Below, one piece after another: positions 1 to 10,861 of a stretch of DNA of 64,000 nucleotides; position 1 is the stretch's first letter; each line of letters starts with the position of its first letter. Source of the stretch: Durusdinium trenchii (lineage: Eukaryota > Sar > Dinophyceae > Suessiales > Symbiodiniaceae); NCBI GenBank assembly GCA_963970005.1, contig CAXAMN010026683.1:458452-522451 (forward strand). Direction: 5' to 3'. Under the pieces are notes generated by a model. The model searched no databases, had not been told where the DNA came from, and saw only the letters and a list, made by a program, of their open reading frames with translations. Made by a program: the position numbers and the translations under genes.

Positions 1-899
1 ACCAGTCCGTTGGTCATTTTTGAAGGCCCAGTTTCTGCCCTAAGTGAATTCCGGTGGTCTTTGCCTGCTTTTTGGGCCAAAGTCCTGTGAAACATGTGAG
101 GCCGCCCTGATTCACGTGAGTTCTCATGGTACACTCCAGACATTCATGAAGTTCAGATGTCGATGGTCTCTCGACGCCATTCGACGGTCTTTTGAGAGAT
201 CTTTCTCTTGCACACCTCATGTTGGATGCTCCACACCCAATCGCTCCAGCATTTGGCCTACACATGGGTTCCATCAGCAGGGCACAGTACGGTACACCGA
301 AATTCGGTGGGCTGTGACTCCGTACTGAGCAAGTTCCATGATTTTCTTCGGTTCCTGCAGTAGTTCCTGCAGTAGATGGACTGTCGAAGACGGCCTTTGA
401 TCGACATTTTGGTGGGTGACCTGGGGTGACCTGGTCGACCCTTGACACTTTGCTTTTATAGGCAGTTCTGGGAATTCCGAGTTCGGCCCTTAACACTTTC
501 TCACCCTTTGGTCTTAAAGAAACCTGGACTCCGACAGCCACTTGAGCGCGACTGTTTCACAGGTTCTTGGACATGGCCCTGAAGTCTAGCAGCGAAAAGA
601 GTTCTCAGGACTGTCACGTTCGTAGCGACAAAAAATCCCGGTGAAATCGAGTGCAGGGAAAAACCCTTCTGCGAAGGGAAAAAACCCTGGTAACGGAGGT
701 TGGCTTCGACAAGTCCCGTCACAGCAAGGAAACAAAAAGTGATCGGCTACAAACCGGATGGCCAAAAAGAAGCAACCGTGTAACTGAAAGGAGAAGGGGA
801 CGCACCCCGAAAGCAGAGGAGCTCATCTCATTGTCTGGGCCGCTCCATCGTCACAATGAGAGTGGGTCTTGTGTCCACAGCAGGGGTCGAGGATCACGC
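1..899. other. Region without a recognisable gene
   Basis: No ORF here resembles a known family. A perfect 12-bp tandem duplication (TTCCTGCAGTAG) lies at 352-375, and near-repeats of GGGTGACCTGG lie around 415-433. The part next to 900 is probably the 3' untranslated region of the minus-strand LINE fragment that ends at 900, but no clear poly-T (poly-A on the minus strand) marks its end. Confidence 0.4.
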
Positions 900-1738
900 T
901 CAGCCAACAAGCTCAGCGCGTCGACGAAGGACTGCGCGGGCCCGATGGCTGCGAATGATCACAGACAACTCCTGCAGCAGGTCGCTGTGCAAAGTGGCCG
1001 AGTCATCCCCAGTCCGAGCAGCGGCACTGCAAGCGATCTGTAGCAGGAGTTGGCTGGCGGCCCGCTCCCACGCACCAGTAGACTCCGCCACCAAGGGCAC
1101 AAATTGCACGCCTTGCTGGCTGCAAAGGTGGGCAGTGTTCAAACAGGCTGCTTTGGAAGCGGCATAAGCAGTGGCTGCTGCCAATGCTGCTGCCGCGCCC
1201 TGTACCACCACGTCCTGCCGCTGGGGGGCCGTGATGGCCAAATCAAGCGCAGCAGGGGAGCCGTGGAGGCTGGGTAAAAAGATGTCAGCAGGACGGCGGT
1301 TCTGGGTGGCCGCCAGGAAGGCTCTGGCGCCCGGCTCGGCTTCGGAGCGAAGCAAAGCTTGCTCGGTGATGGAGGAAGTGGCGAACTGGGCTTGCCAAGG
1401 GCCTTCTGCTTGAGGCTCAAAGCCGCCCCAGGGGCTAAGGGGTGCAGCAAATTCGCATTCAAGGCCGCTGTGGCTTGAGTGCAAGCAGGGTCCACAACCA
1501 CAGCAGCCACATAGGCAGGGTCGACCTCTTCACAAGCCGAGGCGCAACCCCGGACGGAAGCCAAGAACGCAGCAGGCGCATCAAGCGAGCTGCTCCGCAC
1601 CCCAGCTCCGGCAAAGGCCAAGCCCCGCCCAACTTGAGCCGGTTAAGTGGAGGCCCGTGATGCTGGAAAAAGCTGCCTGGATCTTCAGATCAAAAAGCTG
1701 GAGGGCCTGGTTTTGGCAATGCGGTGATGCACCTTCTG
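900..1738 (-). pseudogene. LINE C-terminal fragment with restriction-like endonuclease, frameshifted
   Basis: Three successive minus-strand frames give one degenerate protein. About 1738-1640 has ALQLFDLKIQAAF and GLHLTGSSW. From 1621 comes GAGVRSSSLDAPAAFLASV. From 1484 down to the stop at 900-902 comes RRPADIFLPSLHGSPAALDL, then AYAASKAACLNTAHLC, FVPLVAESTGAWE and RARAVLRRRAEL. The R-P-A-D...A-L-D...K pattern and the following G-A-W-E match the restriction-like endonuclease that ends R2/CRE/NeSL-type LINEs, and these blocks are typical of dinoflagellate RT elements (known family pattern, from memory). The usual CCHC zinc segment between the ARAFLAA and RRPADIF blocks is missing, which suggests an internal deletion. 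Not functional. Confidence 0.6.
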
Positions 1739-1739
1739 C

Positions 1740-2245
1740 TTGGTCGCGGTTGGCTACCCCAACCCGGCCATTGTCACTGCCTGGAGCGCTCCTGATGGAC
1801 CGGCTCCTCGCGCTGACGCTGGACGGGTCGGCTGCATTGGGCGGCGCGAGCGGAAACGCCTCACCGCCCTCTTGCACAGCCTCTGGGCGAGCCCCGCTCC
1901 ACCCAAGCTCTTCGGCTGCAGGTCTCCTTCCCATGCCGGGCCCCACGACGATTGAGCAACAACGCCGGACGTGGGGGCAACATCTCAGCCGCAAACCTCA
2001 GTGGCCTGGATGGCCCTTGCGGGGGCAAAGACTGGGAGAAGCCGCGAACCGGGACCTCCAGCACCTGGCACCCTCGTCGGCAGCGAGAGGCCCAGCCTCC
2101 GACAGCGACCCCGTCCACCACCATAGCATCCTGCTGGACGGGGTCGGCGCAGCTGGACGCCTGTATTGCCCTCTGGCTGCCCCTGCTCGGACACCACACG
2201 GGCCCAAGGGTGGACCAGCAAACAAACCTTGATAGCGCATGTTGA
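1740..2245 (+). pseudogene. Degenerate N-terminal part of the plus-strand LINE segment
   Basis: This GC-rich stretch lies between the inversion point and the recognisable N-terminal domain of the LINE. Open frames at 1657-2232 and 1952-2245 are Pro/Ala/Gly-rich and match nothing known. By position it should be the linker or N-terminal region of the element. A TGA at 2243-2245 interrupts the frame that continues into the next segment. Confidence 0.3.
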
Positions 2246-4013
2246 CTCCCACTTAGCTGGAACGCTGAGGGGCAAGTGCCTCAACAATGGCTGACTGACA
2301 ACAACCGGCAGCGCTGCATGGTCTGTGGCCTCAGCGTCTCTGTCCGGTCTGGTGTCCACCCCACCGCCCGTGCTGCATTCAGTGGTAGCGACGCTGGCCG
2401 CGCTGCTGCCGCCCTCACACTGCCCTCTCTGGATGAGCTGCAGTCAGCACAAGGTCGCGCGTTGCGTCACATCCCAGCCGCTGCCCGCTTCCTGTGGGGA
2501 CAGGCTCTGGGTCGGGCCTTTGCTGCTGCTGCCCACCACAATGATTTGCGGACATGGACAGAATTGCTGATGTTACCGCAGTGTGTGCTGTCAGCACCAC
2601 CTCGGGCTGGCCGGCGCCACAGGCGCAGCAGCTGCCTACTAGGACCGGTTGCGCCGTTGGGCCGAGGGGGAACGCCGCAGTCTCTGGGACGATGCCGGCC
2701 GGCCACCTGGTGGGCCCAAGCCGCGTTTGAGTGTCGCCAAGAAACGCGAGTTGGCCATCGACCTGGCCAGAGAAGGCTTTGACCGGAAAGCGTGCAATGC
2801 CCTCCTGCAGAATGGGCTTTGCCCTGAAACAGCCGACACTGTGGCAGCCCTCCGTGCTCTCCACCCTGCTCAGCCCAAACCCCGCTTGGACCTTGCCTCC
2901 TTGCCCTTGGCTGACGAGATCTCCGAGGACCTTGTGGCCCGAGCACTCCGCAGCTTTCCAGCAGACACAGCCCCCGGCCCTTCGGGCCTCCGCGTGCAAC
3001 ACCTCCGTGAAGCAGGTGCGCCTGGCACCACCCACAGCTTGGTAGCTCACTTGGCCCGCTTGGTGAATTTGATGGCCCAAAGCCAGGTTTGCCCGGCAAT
3101 TGCCCCAGTGCTTGCTGGCGCCGGTCTGGTTGCCTTTCCCAAACCCAACCGCGGTGTGCGCCCCATCGCTGTTGGCGAAATCCTCCGGCGGCTCACAGGC
3201 AAGTGCCTCATGCAAACCGTGCAGGAGGACGCTCGGCGGGCATTTTGGCCGACGCAGCTGGGGGTGGGCATCAAATCCGGAGCTGAGATCGGTATCCACA
3301 CTGTGCGGGCTTGGACCCAGCGGAACGGAACCGCCGCCAACAAAGTTCTCCTGGATTTTGCCAATGCCTTCAACCGCATTTCCCGCCACCACGTCCTGGA
3401 GAGTGCGACAGTCCAGTTCCCTGGGCTTGCCCGTTGGGTCACATGGTGCTACCAGGAGCCTTCTGCCCTGCGCTTTGGGACTGCTGTCATCTCGTCAGCC
3501 GGTGGGGTGCAACAGGGAGACCCCTTGGGACCATTGTTGTTTGCTACAGCCATTCACCAACTCACTCAAGAACTCCGAGCCGGGCCGCTGGACCTCGCTC
3601 TTTTCTATTTGGACGATGGCATCATTGCGGGGGATGTGGCAGCCGTTGGTGCTGCTTTGGGCCATATTCAATCGCGTGGTGCTGCCTTGGGCCTGGCTTT
3701 GAATGCCGCCAAATGCGAGGTGGTTGCAGTTGGCCAGCTCCAACATGCTGACCTGGTGCCGCACCTGCTGTCCGAGATCCTCTCTGGCTGTGATGGTTCC
3801 TCGCGGCTGCAACGGGATTTCGAGTTTCTTGGTGGAGCAATTGGTGGGGACGCCTTCGTTGATGCCCACACCAAGGGGCGGGTTGAGGCAGTTGGCCCTT
3901 TGCTTGACGCCCTTGCTGCGCTGGGCGATGCCCAAGTCGGGCTGCACCTGCTGCGATCCTGTGCTGGCTACGGCCGCCTAGTTCACAGCATGCGCCGGGC
4001 ACACATGGCGCCC
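2246..4013 (+). pseudogene. LINE reverse transcriptase segment, frameshifted
   Basis: The first frame (2246 to about 2640) has a C-x2-C pair (RCMVCGLSVSV), then LPSLDELQSAQGRALRHIPA and HNDLRTWTELLMLPQCVL, a pre-RT domain typical of dinoflagellate LINE-like elements. The frame then shifts by one near 2630-2642 (a TAG at 2640-2642 precedes the new frame) and continues from about 2643 as RLRRWAEGERRSLW. The RT follows: FPADTAPGPSGLRVQHL, motif A LLDFANAFNRI (Asp codon at 3354), motif B GGVQQGDPLGPLLF (near 3500-3545) and the catalytic box FYLDDG (Tyr codon at 3606). The RT core of about 450 codons has no internal stop, so the damage looks recent. Homology ends near 4013 at VHSMRRAHMAP; the open frame runs on to 4166 with unrelated sequence. 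Confidence 0.8.
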
Positions 4014-4219
4014 CGATGCCAACTCACTCACCGGGGGGGTCCCTCCGCTGCAAGGATCATGCAAAAGGGGAAGTCCCGCACGCAGAGGAGGAAGCCCACG
4101 GGCAGCCGAGGTGCCCCCCCGGTGCGCGAGTCGGCCGATGCGTCGGGAAACCCTGGCCTCCAGTAAGAGGACCCAGAGGACATCCACGTCTCGCTGGATG
4201 CGAAGGTGCCTCCGGAGGG

Positions 4220-4260
4220 TCTCGGTCGAACACCGGTGCGTCTCGGTCGAACACCGGTGC
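4220..4260. repeat. 21-bp tandem duplication
   Basis: Two consecutive near-identical units built on CTCGGTCGAACACCGGTG lie just downstream of the LINE fragment. Confidence 0.8.
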
Positions 4261-5268
4261 TTTCTCGTGGTTTTGGGGCTCCGGGGCTTTTCGGAAGCCC
4301 CACGAGGTGGACCGAGTCTGGGCGGAAAAGAAGTCAAAGCAGGTTCAAACTGCCCAAAAGAAGTGAAAGAGGCGTGAGGACACGGGTCTAAGTTGGACCA
4401 GTTTGCAGCAGATGTGACCAACCGTGGCACTCCCGGCCGGATGACCTCCCGCCTCCGACCTCCCCGACGTGTGGCCACGCGACAGGAGGCCTGGCTGCAG
4501 GCGATCTGGAAAGGGAGTGGGTTGATTGGCCGACCTCGGAAGGAAATAACCTTGAAGCTGGTTGAGGTGCTGGTCCGGGGGTTGGTTGGTGGGTTTTTGC
4601 CTGCAAGCTTGCTCGAGTGGAAGCCGCCAGGTGGAAGATCGTTTTACTATTGAAGAGGAATCATTAATCATTCTCATGCAATACCATGGACCATGGGACA
4701 TGCAAATGCAGTGCCTGGCTTACACCACAGGGCACAGTGTCTTGGGCTTCCAAAACTAGCTTCCACATTGCTGATTTCTTCTCCATCTTTGCCTGCGCCA
4801 GCCTGTGGATGATGAGCAAGAGGTCCAGAAGGAAGCGGAAGAGGCCAGGAGATTGACGGATTGAACCAATAAATGACCCCCAAACACATATCTATACACA
4901 AATTCTGTAAATATTTGGTGCTTTGGACATCACAATCCCCCTTTGGGCATATGGGCATGGGCGATGATGGCCCTCAGTCAGACCACACGCCCCCCCCCCC
5001 ACGCTTTTTCCCGACGACCCGCAGGTTTACCATGTTTCGAGCGGACGAGCCGTCGCCCAAAATTCCTGGTGGACGATTTTGGGAGCGCTTCGTCAAGTGA
5101 AAGCAGTGCAGTTCTGGGGATAAACATCAGGAAACTCACAACATCTTCTGTGGAACTCGCACAAAAATGCCAGCCTGGGACATGAACTTGATTCGACCAT
5201 CCCTCATTGTGAAGTTCTACTTTACAGAGGTCACAGCAGCGACCTCTCGCAGGGAGTCCCTCGGACGA

Positions 5269-5295
5269 CGCGCGCGAACGCGCGGTTCGCGCGCG
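5269..5295. repeat. GC-rich perfect hairpin
   Basis: An 11-bp perfect inverted repeat (CGCGCGCGAAC / GTTCGCGCGCG) with a 5-nt loop GCGCG. It is followed by a CCGCTCC-type GC-rich stretch to about 5375. Confidence 0.8.
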
Positions 5296-6707
5296 ACGCG
5301 GCATCACCGTTCCGCGCCGCTCCGTCCCGCCGCGGCGCCATCGCCGTTCCGCTCCGCTCCGCTCTGCAGCCTGGATAGGACATCCGACACAGTGTGGCGC
5401 TGGGGTCCCTCAGAGTGCCGAGTTCCCATGAGTTCCGTGTGTCTGTCCACGCGGGGTGGGCCGAGCGCGTGCCGGGAGGTGGTGTTTGGGGCGTGGCGGA
5501 GGTGGTGCGCGGGTGTATATTTGGGAGATGATGGAAAGTCTCTTAGAGATGTGGCAGAACATGAGAACAACACAAGTTTGACATAGTTGGACCTATCTTT
5601 CCTTGGGAGGTCATAGCTATTGGATGCTTTTGAGGGAACAACCACTCTGGGGGAGTCCAAGGGAAGTTGAATATCTGAAAGGATTAGTGAGGTCTGCACA
5701 GCAAGAAGGCACGTAAGTACTTAGGGTTGTCAAGAAAGCATACATTACACAGGGTTTCACGGGGTTTTGAACGTGTTCATCCAATTCCAACGCCCAACCT
5801 CCGCCCTCCCTTCGCTCTTGCCCACTTGGGACCCTGCGGACGAAGGAATCTAGAGTCCATTTCAGCAAAGAGCCCATGGGGAGAGTCTGTGGGAAGAGAC
5901 ACACCAGTCATGGGGTATTGTTCTGTATATTGTTCCGTACGCCATGACATGTTACATCGTGTTGCAAAACCCTCTGGGCCTCTGGGCCTACCCCCCATCC
6001 GCACTGTGGAAGGGTCCGTGAGGGGCGTGACACGGGCCAAGTTCGAGACCAGGCTTGGATTGACGTTGAGATTTCTTTTTTCATTTTTTTTCTCTCTCTC
6101 TCTATAATACACACCAGGACCCTGCCAGTGGTGTCATGTGGTGTCTATGAATAGCCTCTTAGAGGTTCAGGGGTGTCCTAAAAATCACCCGTTGGAAGGT
6201 CTTGGTACACACATCTATATAGAATGGGATGCACAACAGCCATTGTTTCACCCGACGTTGCCGTTCGTCATCACCGGGACCTCATGGTCAACGCTCCACG
6301 GTTCGCCTGTCCCGAGGAGCGTTTCACGGCGCCTGCCCCGGCGGAATGCCGCTCGGCGGGAGATCACGCCTGGCGACTCCTTGGGATTCCAAGAATTCTT
6401 CGAAAGGGTCTGACGGTCGGTGACTCGAGTCTAGGAAGTTCCTTTACTTTTGGTTCCCCAAAACAGTCGAACTGGTCTAGAGGGAATACGAGACACTGTT
6501 GATGAATCACCTCCCCCTGCCAGAATAGTTTTGAATCTTCACAAAAAGGTATTTTTTTTCCATCAACCCGTCAACCGTCCACATGACTCACTACTCCTGA
6601 AAGCAGGTTCCAGCTGTGTTCCGTTGCCAGAGAACCCGACAGGTTTTTCCGAACCCACCAACGTCGCATCTGTTGAAAAACGGACGGGGCGTGGCGTGGA
6701 ATCAGAG

Positions 6708-6800
6708 GTGACATTTCTTGGGTGATGTATGGTGAAACACATTTCTTGGGTGATGTATTTCAGACGTGACATTTCTCAGACGTGACATCCTTCAAGACAT
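6708..6800. repeat. Short degenerate tandem repeat (GTGACATTTCTTGGGTGATG type)
   Basis: ACATTTCTTGGGTGATGTAT occurs twice, followed by two copies of CAGACGTGACAT. A local slippage-type array with no coding signal. Confidence 0.7.
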
Positions 6801-7189
6801 TTCTTCTTTTTCCGTGCATTTTGCTCTTGTCACTGTCTTGAAGGCTACGGGCGCCAGAAAAAGGCCAAAAGGCTGCTGAGTCCAACCGTCGCCTGGGTCC
6901 CGTCCCCTTGGCGCTCCACTGAGTCCAACCGTTCGGTGAACTCGACACCGGAGTCCATGGCGTGCTTTGGCGGGATGGTTTGTGCTTTCCAGACGGTGAG
7001 GGAAAGCAACGGTTCTTCTGGGAGCGACTTCAGGAAGGATGTGTGTGGGTGTGTGTTATTTTTTTTTGCCTTTTTTGGGATGGGGTCAAGGAAGACCACC
7101 AGAACTAGAGACAGAAACGTCAACAAGTCACCTGAGAGAATACCTGAGTATCACCTGGATGACCAGCAGGTTTTCTGGGTATCTTCTTG

Positions 7190-8207
7190 ATTTCATTTTG
7201 GAGTAAGAACATCTAACATTCCATATGAATTGAGACATGTAGATTCCGTGATCGATGTAGTATTCAGGAAATGCGTATTTCGTGGTATGTATATAATATA
7301 TTACCCCTTTTGAGGCCTACCTTTTTGGACTTGGAAGGCATATTGTGAAGATACATCCTGAACAATAGATAAATCCTAAAAGGTAATTTACCTGGGTTGT
7401 TGTGTTTATGTGTTTCAGTCCTTATGTGTGGTCTCCATTGATAAGGCCAGATTTGAGGACATTTACAAGCAATACAGTATAACATTTGCGTCCCTCTTTG
7501 TCCAAATATTTGCTGCTTGGTTCATCTTCATTTTCAAACTCTTCATCTGGATGAGTTTGTTTTCTGACATTCTGTTGATGAAAGGTTCCCTTTTCGTGTT
7601 TGGGTTTTTGTACACTACTGGACATCAGAGTCACCTAATGGGCAGTAATATTTTCTTTTCCTGATGCCTTTGCTTTTGCTCTTTGATTCCTTAGTATTCT
7701 GTATTATTGTAATATCATCCAGATTGTTTGGCCCTACAACTGTCGCAGGTTTTGAGCCCTTCAGTAAATCTCTATAATGTTATGTTATTCTGACATCCTT
7801 TGCAATAGTGTTTAGTATCCATTTGTTAGTATATATATACAAACTATTTCTTTACATACTTTTAAAGTATTTTTTGCACAATAAACATATAGTTTGTAAA
7901 TATTATTTTAAACATACTAGGTTGGACTCCAACCAACCACTACCCCACCCTAGTGGATGCAGGTGCCACCCGTCCGCCAGATCCTTGTTTGTCTTTATAT
8001 TGATCCTCGTTTGTGCCTTGTTTTTATTGCAACATCGCGGTTTTTGTTTTGTTGTTGATCCCTGTTTGTTTTTCTTTGATCTTTTGGGTCTATTTTGTTT
8101 TTGACCCTGTTTGTTTTCTTAGGACATTCTACCATCATTTAACTTGGAGGCCGCAATGCAATTGATACACTACTCTATTGAATATCTATTGTAAATCCAC
8201 TTTCACA
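7190..8207. other. AT-rich region without genes
   Basis: Base composition drops sharply in GC relative to both sides. T-rich stretches built on TTGATCCTGTTTGTTT-like words at 7980-8120 end in TTTTCTTAG|G at about 8124, which looks like an intron acceptor, but no exon follows. Short ORFs here are Phe/Ile/Tyr-rich by composition only. Confidence 0.4.
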
Positions 8208-8930
8208 GTAATTACTTTTGAGCTTGCAGGAGGTGCGCATTTTGAGTTTCCATTTTGCAGCCACTGCAGCCACTTGCAAGTGGCTGCAAGTGGCTGCCCA
8301 AACAACTGGCTGCAAGTGGCTGCCAAGTGGCTGCAAGTGACTGCTACTTCTGTCCGGAGTATATCTTAGATGGGGCTGAGTCCCAGTAACAGTTCAACAA
8401 GGGATTTTTATTAAGTGTGTTCATGAAAACGAGCACCAGCGAATTGCTGGAAATGGCTCTTGGTTTTGGGACATTTTGGTCAATGAATTGCTGGGGTTGA
8501 CCCAGATTGAAAAGTTTAGATCTCACCATGATCAGAATCATACCTCACTTCACCCATCCCCTGTGGTGCTGCTTTTGTGCTCATCGATTGTGCTCACTGT
8601 TAGTGGGACTCAGCCACTTCGAAAGTATATCATGATTTCTCCGCACGCAGCTCCGGAGAAAACCAAGATTTCTGCAATGCTGTTCTGCGAAGAAATTCCG
8701 GTTTTCTCCAGAGCTGTGCGCGGAGAAATCATGAAATAATCCAAGACTTTTCGACGAAGAACTCTTGCAGTTTTTACATAAAGAACTCCAAGTGCACGTG
8801 TTGACGTTTACTTGCTTGAGTGACATGTGGCTGCAAGTGGCTGCCAAGTGGCTGCCTGAGCAAGTGGCTTCAAATGGCGGCAAAGCCAAAATTCAAAATG
8901 TACGTCATTTGCTCGCTCATTGGTAATTAC
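8208..8930. mobile_element. Non-autonomous element with ~70-bp terminal inverted repeats
   Basis: The left arm (8208-8278) and the reverse complement of the right arm (about 8859-8930) align along their length. Both start GTAATTAC, then TGAGC, ATTTTGA, TTTGC and GCC, and end in AGCCACTTGC. Inside both arms are tandem GTGGCTGCAA/CAGCCACTTG words (8268-8340 and 8827-8870). The middle has no transposase ORF and carries a second hairpin (8631-8733). This looks like a MITE-like or foldback DNA transposon with subterminal repeats. Exact ends and a target duplication could not be fixed by eye, so similarity may extend outward on both sides. Confidence 0.55.
8631..8733. repeat. ~103-bp nearly perfect hairpin nested in the element
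   Basis: The left arm begins CATGATTTCTCCGCACGCAG and the right arm ends with its near reverse complement. Both arms contain CAGCTC(C/T)GGAGAAAACC, then an (A/G)ATTTCT block, with only a handful of mismatches over about 48 bp. The loop is a few bases near CAATGCTG. Probably an independent MITE inserted into the 8208-8930 element. Confidence 0.75.
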
Positions 8931-9365
8931 GTTATTTGATCCTGTATAGAAACATTGTTCAACCTCCCTATTAAAGAAGCGTATGGTACATTGTTTATTA
9001 AATTCACCTTCAGTATCATCTCTGTATTTAAACAACTTAACTCTACTTAAAACCCTAGCTCAACTGATAGCCGTCCACAGCCACTCCCTATAATTTATTG
9101 TCAGTATTCTCTGCAGGTTAGCCTTTCCCCTTTTATATTCATATTTCAGGCTTTCTAGTTTCCTCATCTTCATTAGATTCATTTTTACAGGTGTTTTTGG
9201 AAAGGCAATGTTATACTTAGAACAACTGATGTCAGTTGTATATGAAACATATTTCTCAATGGTTTTTGCCAATGAACAGCTTTAAAGAAACTGTCACATT
9301 TCGTTTCATATATTTTGGTTCTATCAACTTCTTTATTCAAGCTTTGCATTTCAGGTGGTTTCAGC
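8931..9365. other. AT-rich region without genes
   Basis: No coding signal; composition is as in the flanking AT-rich block. Short ORFs such as 9060-9272 on minus look compositional. Confidence 0.4.
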
Positions 9366-9528
9366 AAACTTTGCAGACTTTCCAAAGTTTTTTGGGATTC
9401 AAGATTCAAGATTCTGGGGAAAAGTTCTTGAATCGAAGCCCTGACTGACATCCAGAACCCAACATTCAAGGGCTTGGATTCAAAAACTTCTTCTCTCATC
9501 TTGAAACCCAAAAACTCTGCAAAACTTG
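9366..9528. repeat. ~163-bp imperfect foldback
   Basis: Left arm words AAACTTTGCAGA, TTGGGATTCAAGA and TTGAATCGAAGCCCT recur in reverse complement and reverse order at the right end (AGGGCTTGGATTCAA, TCTTGAAACCCAA, TCTGCAAAACTT). The centre is near 9450. No target duplication is obvious. Confidence 0.6.
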
Positions 9529-9939
9529 TAAACTCTAAATTCAATATGTGCTTGCACACCCTTTTGGTTTCCGTATGTTTTTGTTGGCATCATTTCACGG
9601 CGAGATGATTGGAAATCACTTGATCCGTTTGGCCTCTCCGATTTCGGCGACACGTCGGCCTCTTCAACTTCTTCGCCTTCTTCGCAACTTATCAGACCAT
9701 AGATCGTTTCGAGTTGGCGCTACTTTGCAATAATCTATAGATTACATTTGGCACAAATTATAAACTCAGAAAAATCATAGAGTCTACCAACAAAAAATAT
9801 ATATGTATGTACATTTTGTTTTCACCAGTACATTTATACTTCTGGATTTATGATACAGTTTGATTCATATATATTTGGGGTTGGGTGTTTCCAGTTCCCA
9901 GATTCCGACTTTCCCTTCCCTAGCATCTTTTTTTCCCAG
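9529..9939. other. AT-rich region without genes
   Basis: Nothing recognisable; short AT-rich ORFs only. Confidence 0.4.
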
Positions 9940-10060
9940 AATCAGTTTTTCGGTTCCCACAATCGGATTTTGGGTTCCCTTGGTGATTTTGGGTTCCCGC
10001 AATCGGTTTTTGGGGTTTTCTAGGTGATTTTGGGTTCCCTCCACGGTATTTAGGGTTCCT
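9940..10060. repeat. GATTTTGGGTTCCC minisatellite
   Basis: Four to five degenerate units of about 20-24 bp built on GGTGATTTTGGGTTCCC and CAATCGGTTTTTGG. The open minus frame across it (9865-10095) is a by-product of the array. Confidence 0.75.
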
Positions 10061-10447
10061 GCCGTTATGTCTCTTTCCTTTTGTGGTGCTAGCATCCTGT
10101 AAGCAATTGGGCTAGCAGATGATGCCTTCCCAATGCCAAACTAGCCCCGTTAAAACTTCTAGTAACTAGTATTCCTTGGTCAAACTAGCTCCGTCACTAA
10201 GTCGCTTTCCTTTTGTCGCCTTTTGTCCCATACTTGGTCATGCCAGTTGGTCTTGGCTCAATTTGACCTCGGTCTCGCCTTTCAATGCCATGCCGTCATG
10301 GGAAAATGTCGACGAGGCCCAAAAATGTATTTTTCAACTTGGTGTTGGGGCAGTTTGCGCATGCAATTTGCACATCGGCTTTTGTTTGGTTTAATGCAAA
10401 GTTGCAACGCATGGTGCGCAAGTGTTTGGAGATAGCCACCTTGCTCA

Positions 10448-10861
10448 ATGTGTGGCTGTGATTGGGCAGCTGTGACCTTCATCAAAGCCAAGGCCGCAGC
10501 AAGGGCGTCTTTGCGCGCAGAGACGATGGCGAATATAGGTGCTGAGCTCCAAAGCGTGACCCGAACATTGCGGGCGACAAATGAGGAGACGAAGCTCCGC
10601 TTCTGTAGCGCAAAGCTTTCAAAACCTGCGGAGGTTGTGGATGGCCCAGTCACTGTATTTCTGAAGGTGCCTCCACATGCGCAACGGGTCTTAGCTGTTT
10701 TCGAGTTGACAGGCAGGAACGCTACCCTTGCAGCTCGCTTTTTGGCTGCGCAGAATGGGTTGGACATGCGGGAACCAACTTTCGCTGCCACAGACTTTAG
10801 CCGCTGCAGTCGAGCGTGCTTATTCGAAAGCCCCGTTCCAAACCACTGTCGGCCTTTTTGA
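10448..10861 (+). CDS. Unrecognised ORF, 137 codons
   Basis: A plus-strand ORF starting at an ATG, with an Ala-rich helical start (KAKAAARASLRAETMANIGA), then EVVDGPVTVFLKVPPHAQRV and LTGRNATLAARFLAAQNGLD. No family is recognised. A longer minus-strand ORF (10282-10923, 213 codons) fully overlaps it and reads as a shadow with many Cys, Arg and Ser; which strand codes, if either, cannot be decided from composition. It could be an exon piece of a larger gene. Confidence 0.25.
   Translation: MCGCDWAAVTFIKAKAAARASLRAETMANIGAELQSVTRTLRATNEETKLRFCSAKLSKPAEVVDGPVTVFLKVPPHAQRVLAVFELTGRNATLAARFLAAQNGLDMREPTFAATDFSRCSRACLFESPVPNHCRPF

Larger units (their letters stand above)
900..4013. mobile_element. 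Rearranged RLE-type LINE: 3' half inverted relative to RT half
   Basis: Two pieces of what reads as one non-LTR retrotransposon lie head to head. The minus-strand piece (about 1738 down to 900) codes for the part after the reverse transcriptase, through the endonuclease to the stop. The plus-strand piece (about 1740 to 4013) codes for the N-terminal part through the end of the RT. In element coordinates the plus piece stops where the minus piece begins: VHSMRRAHMAPRCQ on plus, GASPHCQNQALQLFD on minus, sharing a P-x-C-Q stretch. Read on the minus strand, the order is inverted 5' segment, then sense 3' segment, as twin priming produces in LINE-1. Both pieces carry frameshifts, so the copy is dead. 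Two independent fragments lying side by side is the alternative. Confidence 0.6.
4014..7189. other. Intergenic or intronic region, no supported gene
   Basis: Several ORFs of 60-140 codons occur (for example 5167-5586 and 5727-6107 on plus), but none resembles a known protein and competing frames look equally plausible. The stretch at 6280-6420 is protein-like in all three plus frames and cannot be assigned. Pyrimidine tracts (near 6065-6105 and 6550) look like intron 3' ends. Confidence 0.4.

Noticed and set aside
6035..6080. tRNA-like B box (GTTCGAGAC) followed by a T run
   Set aside because: No A box at the right distance and no acceptor-stem pairing.
6280..6420. Coding exon
   Set aside because: All three plus frames are open and plausible; no splice sites decide.
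10249..10262. Possible relic of the dinoflagellate spliced leader (CTTGGCTCAA)
   Set aside because: Only about 9-10 bases match the end of the leader; no upstream part and no donor GT follow. Chance level.
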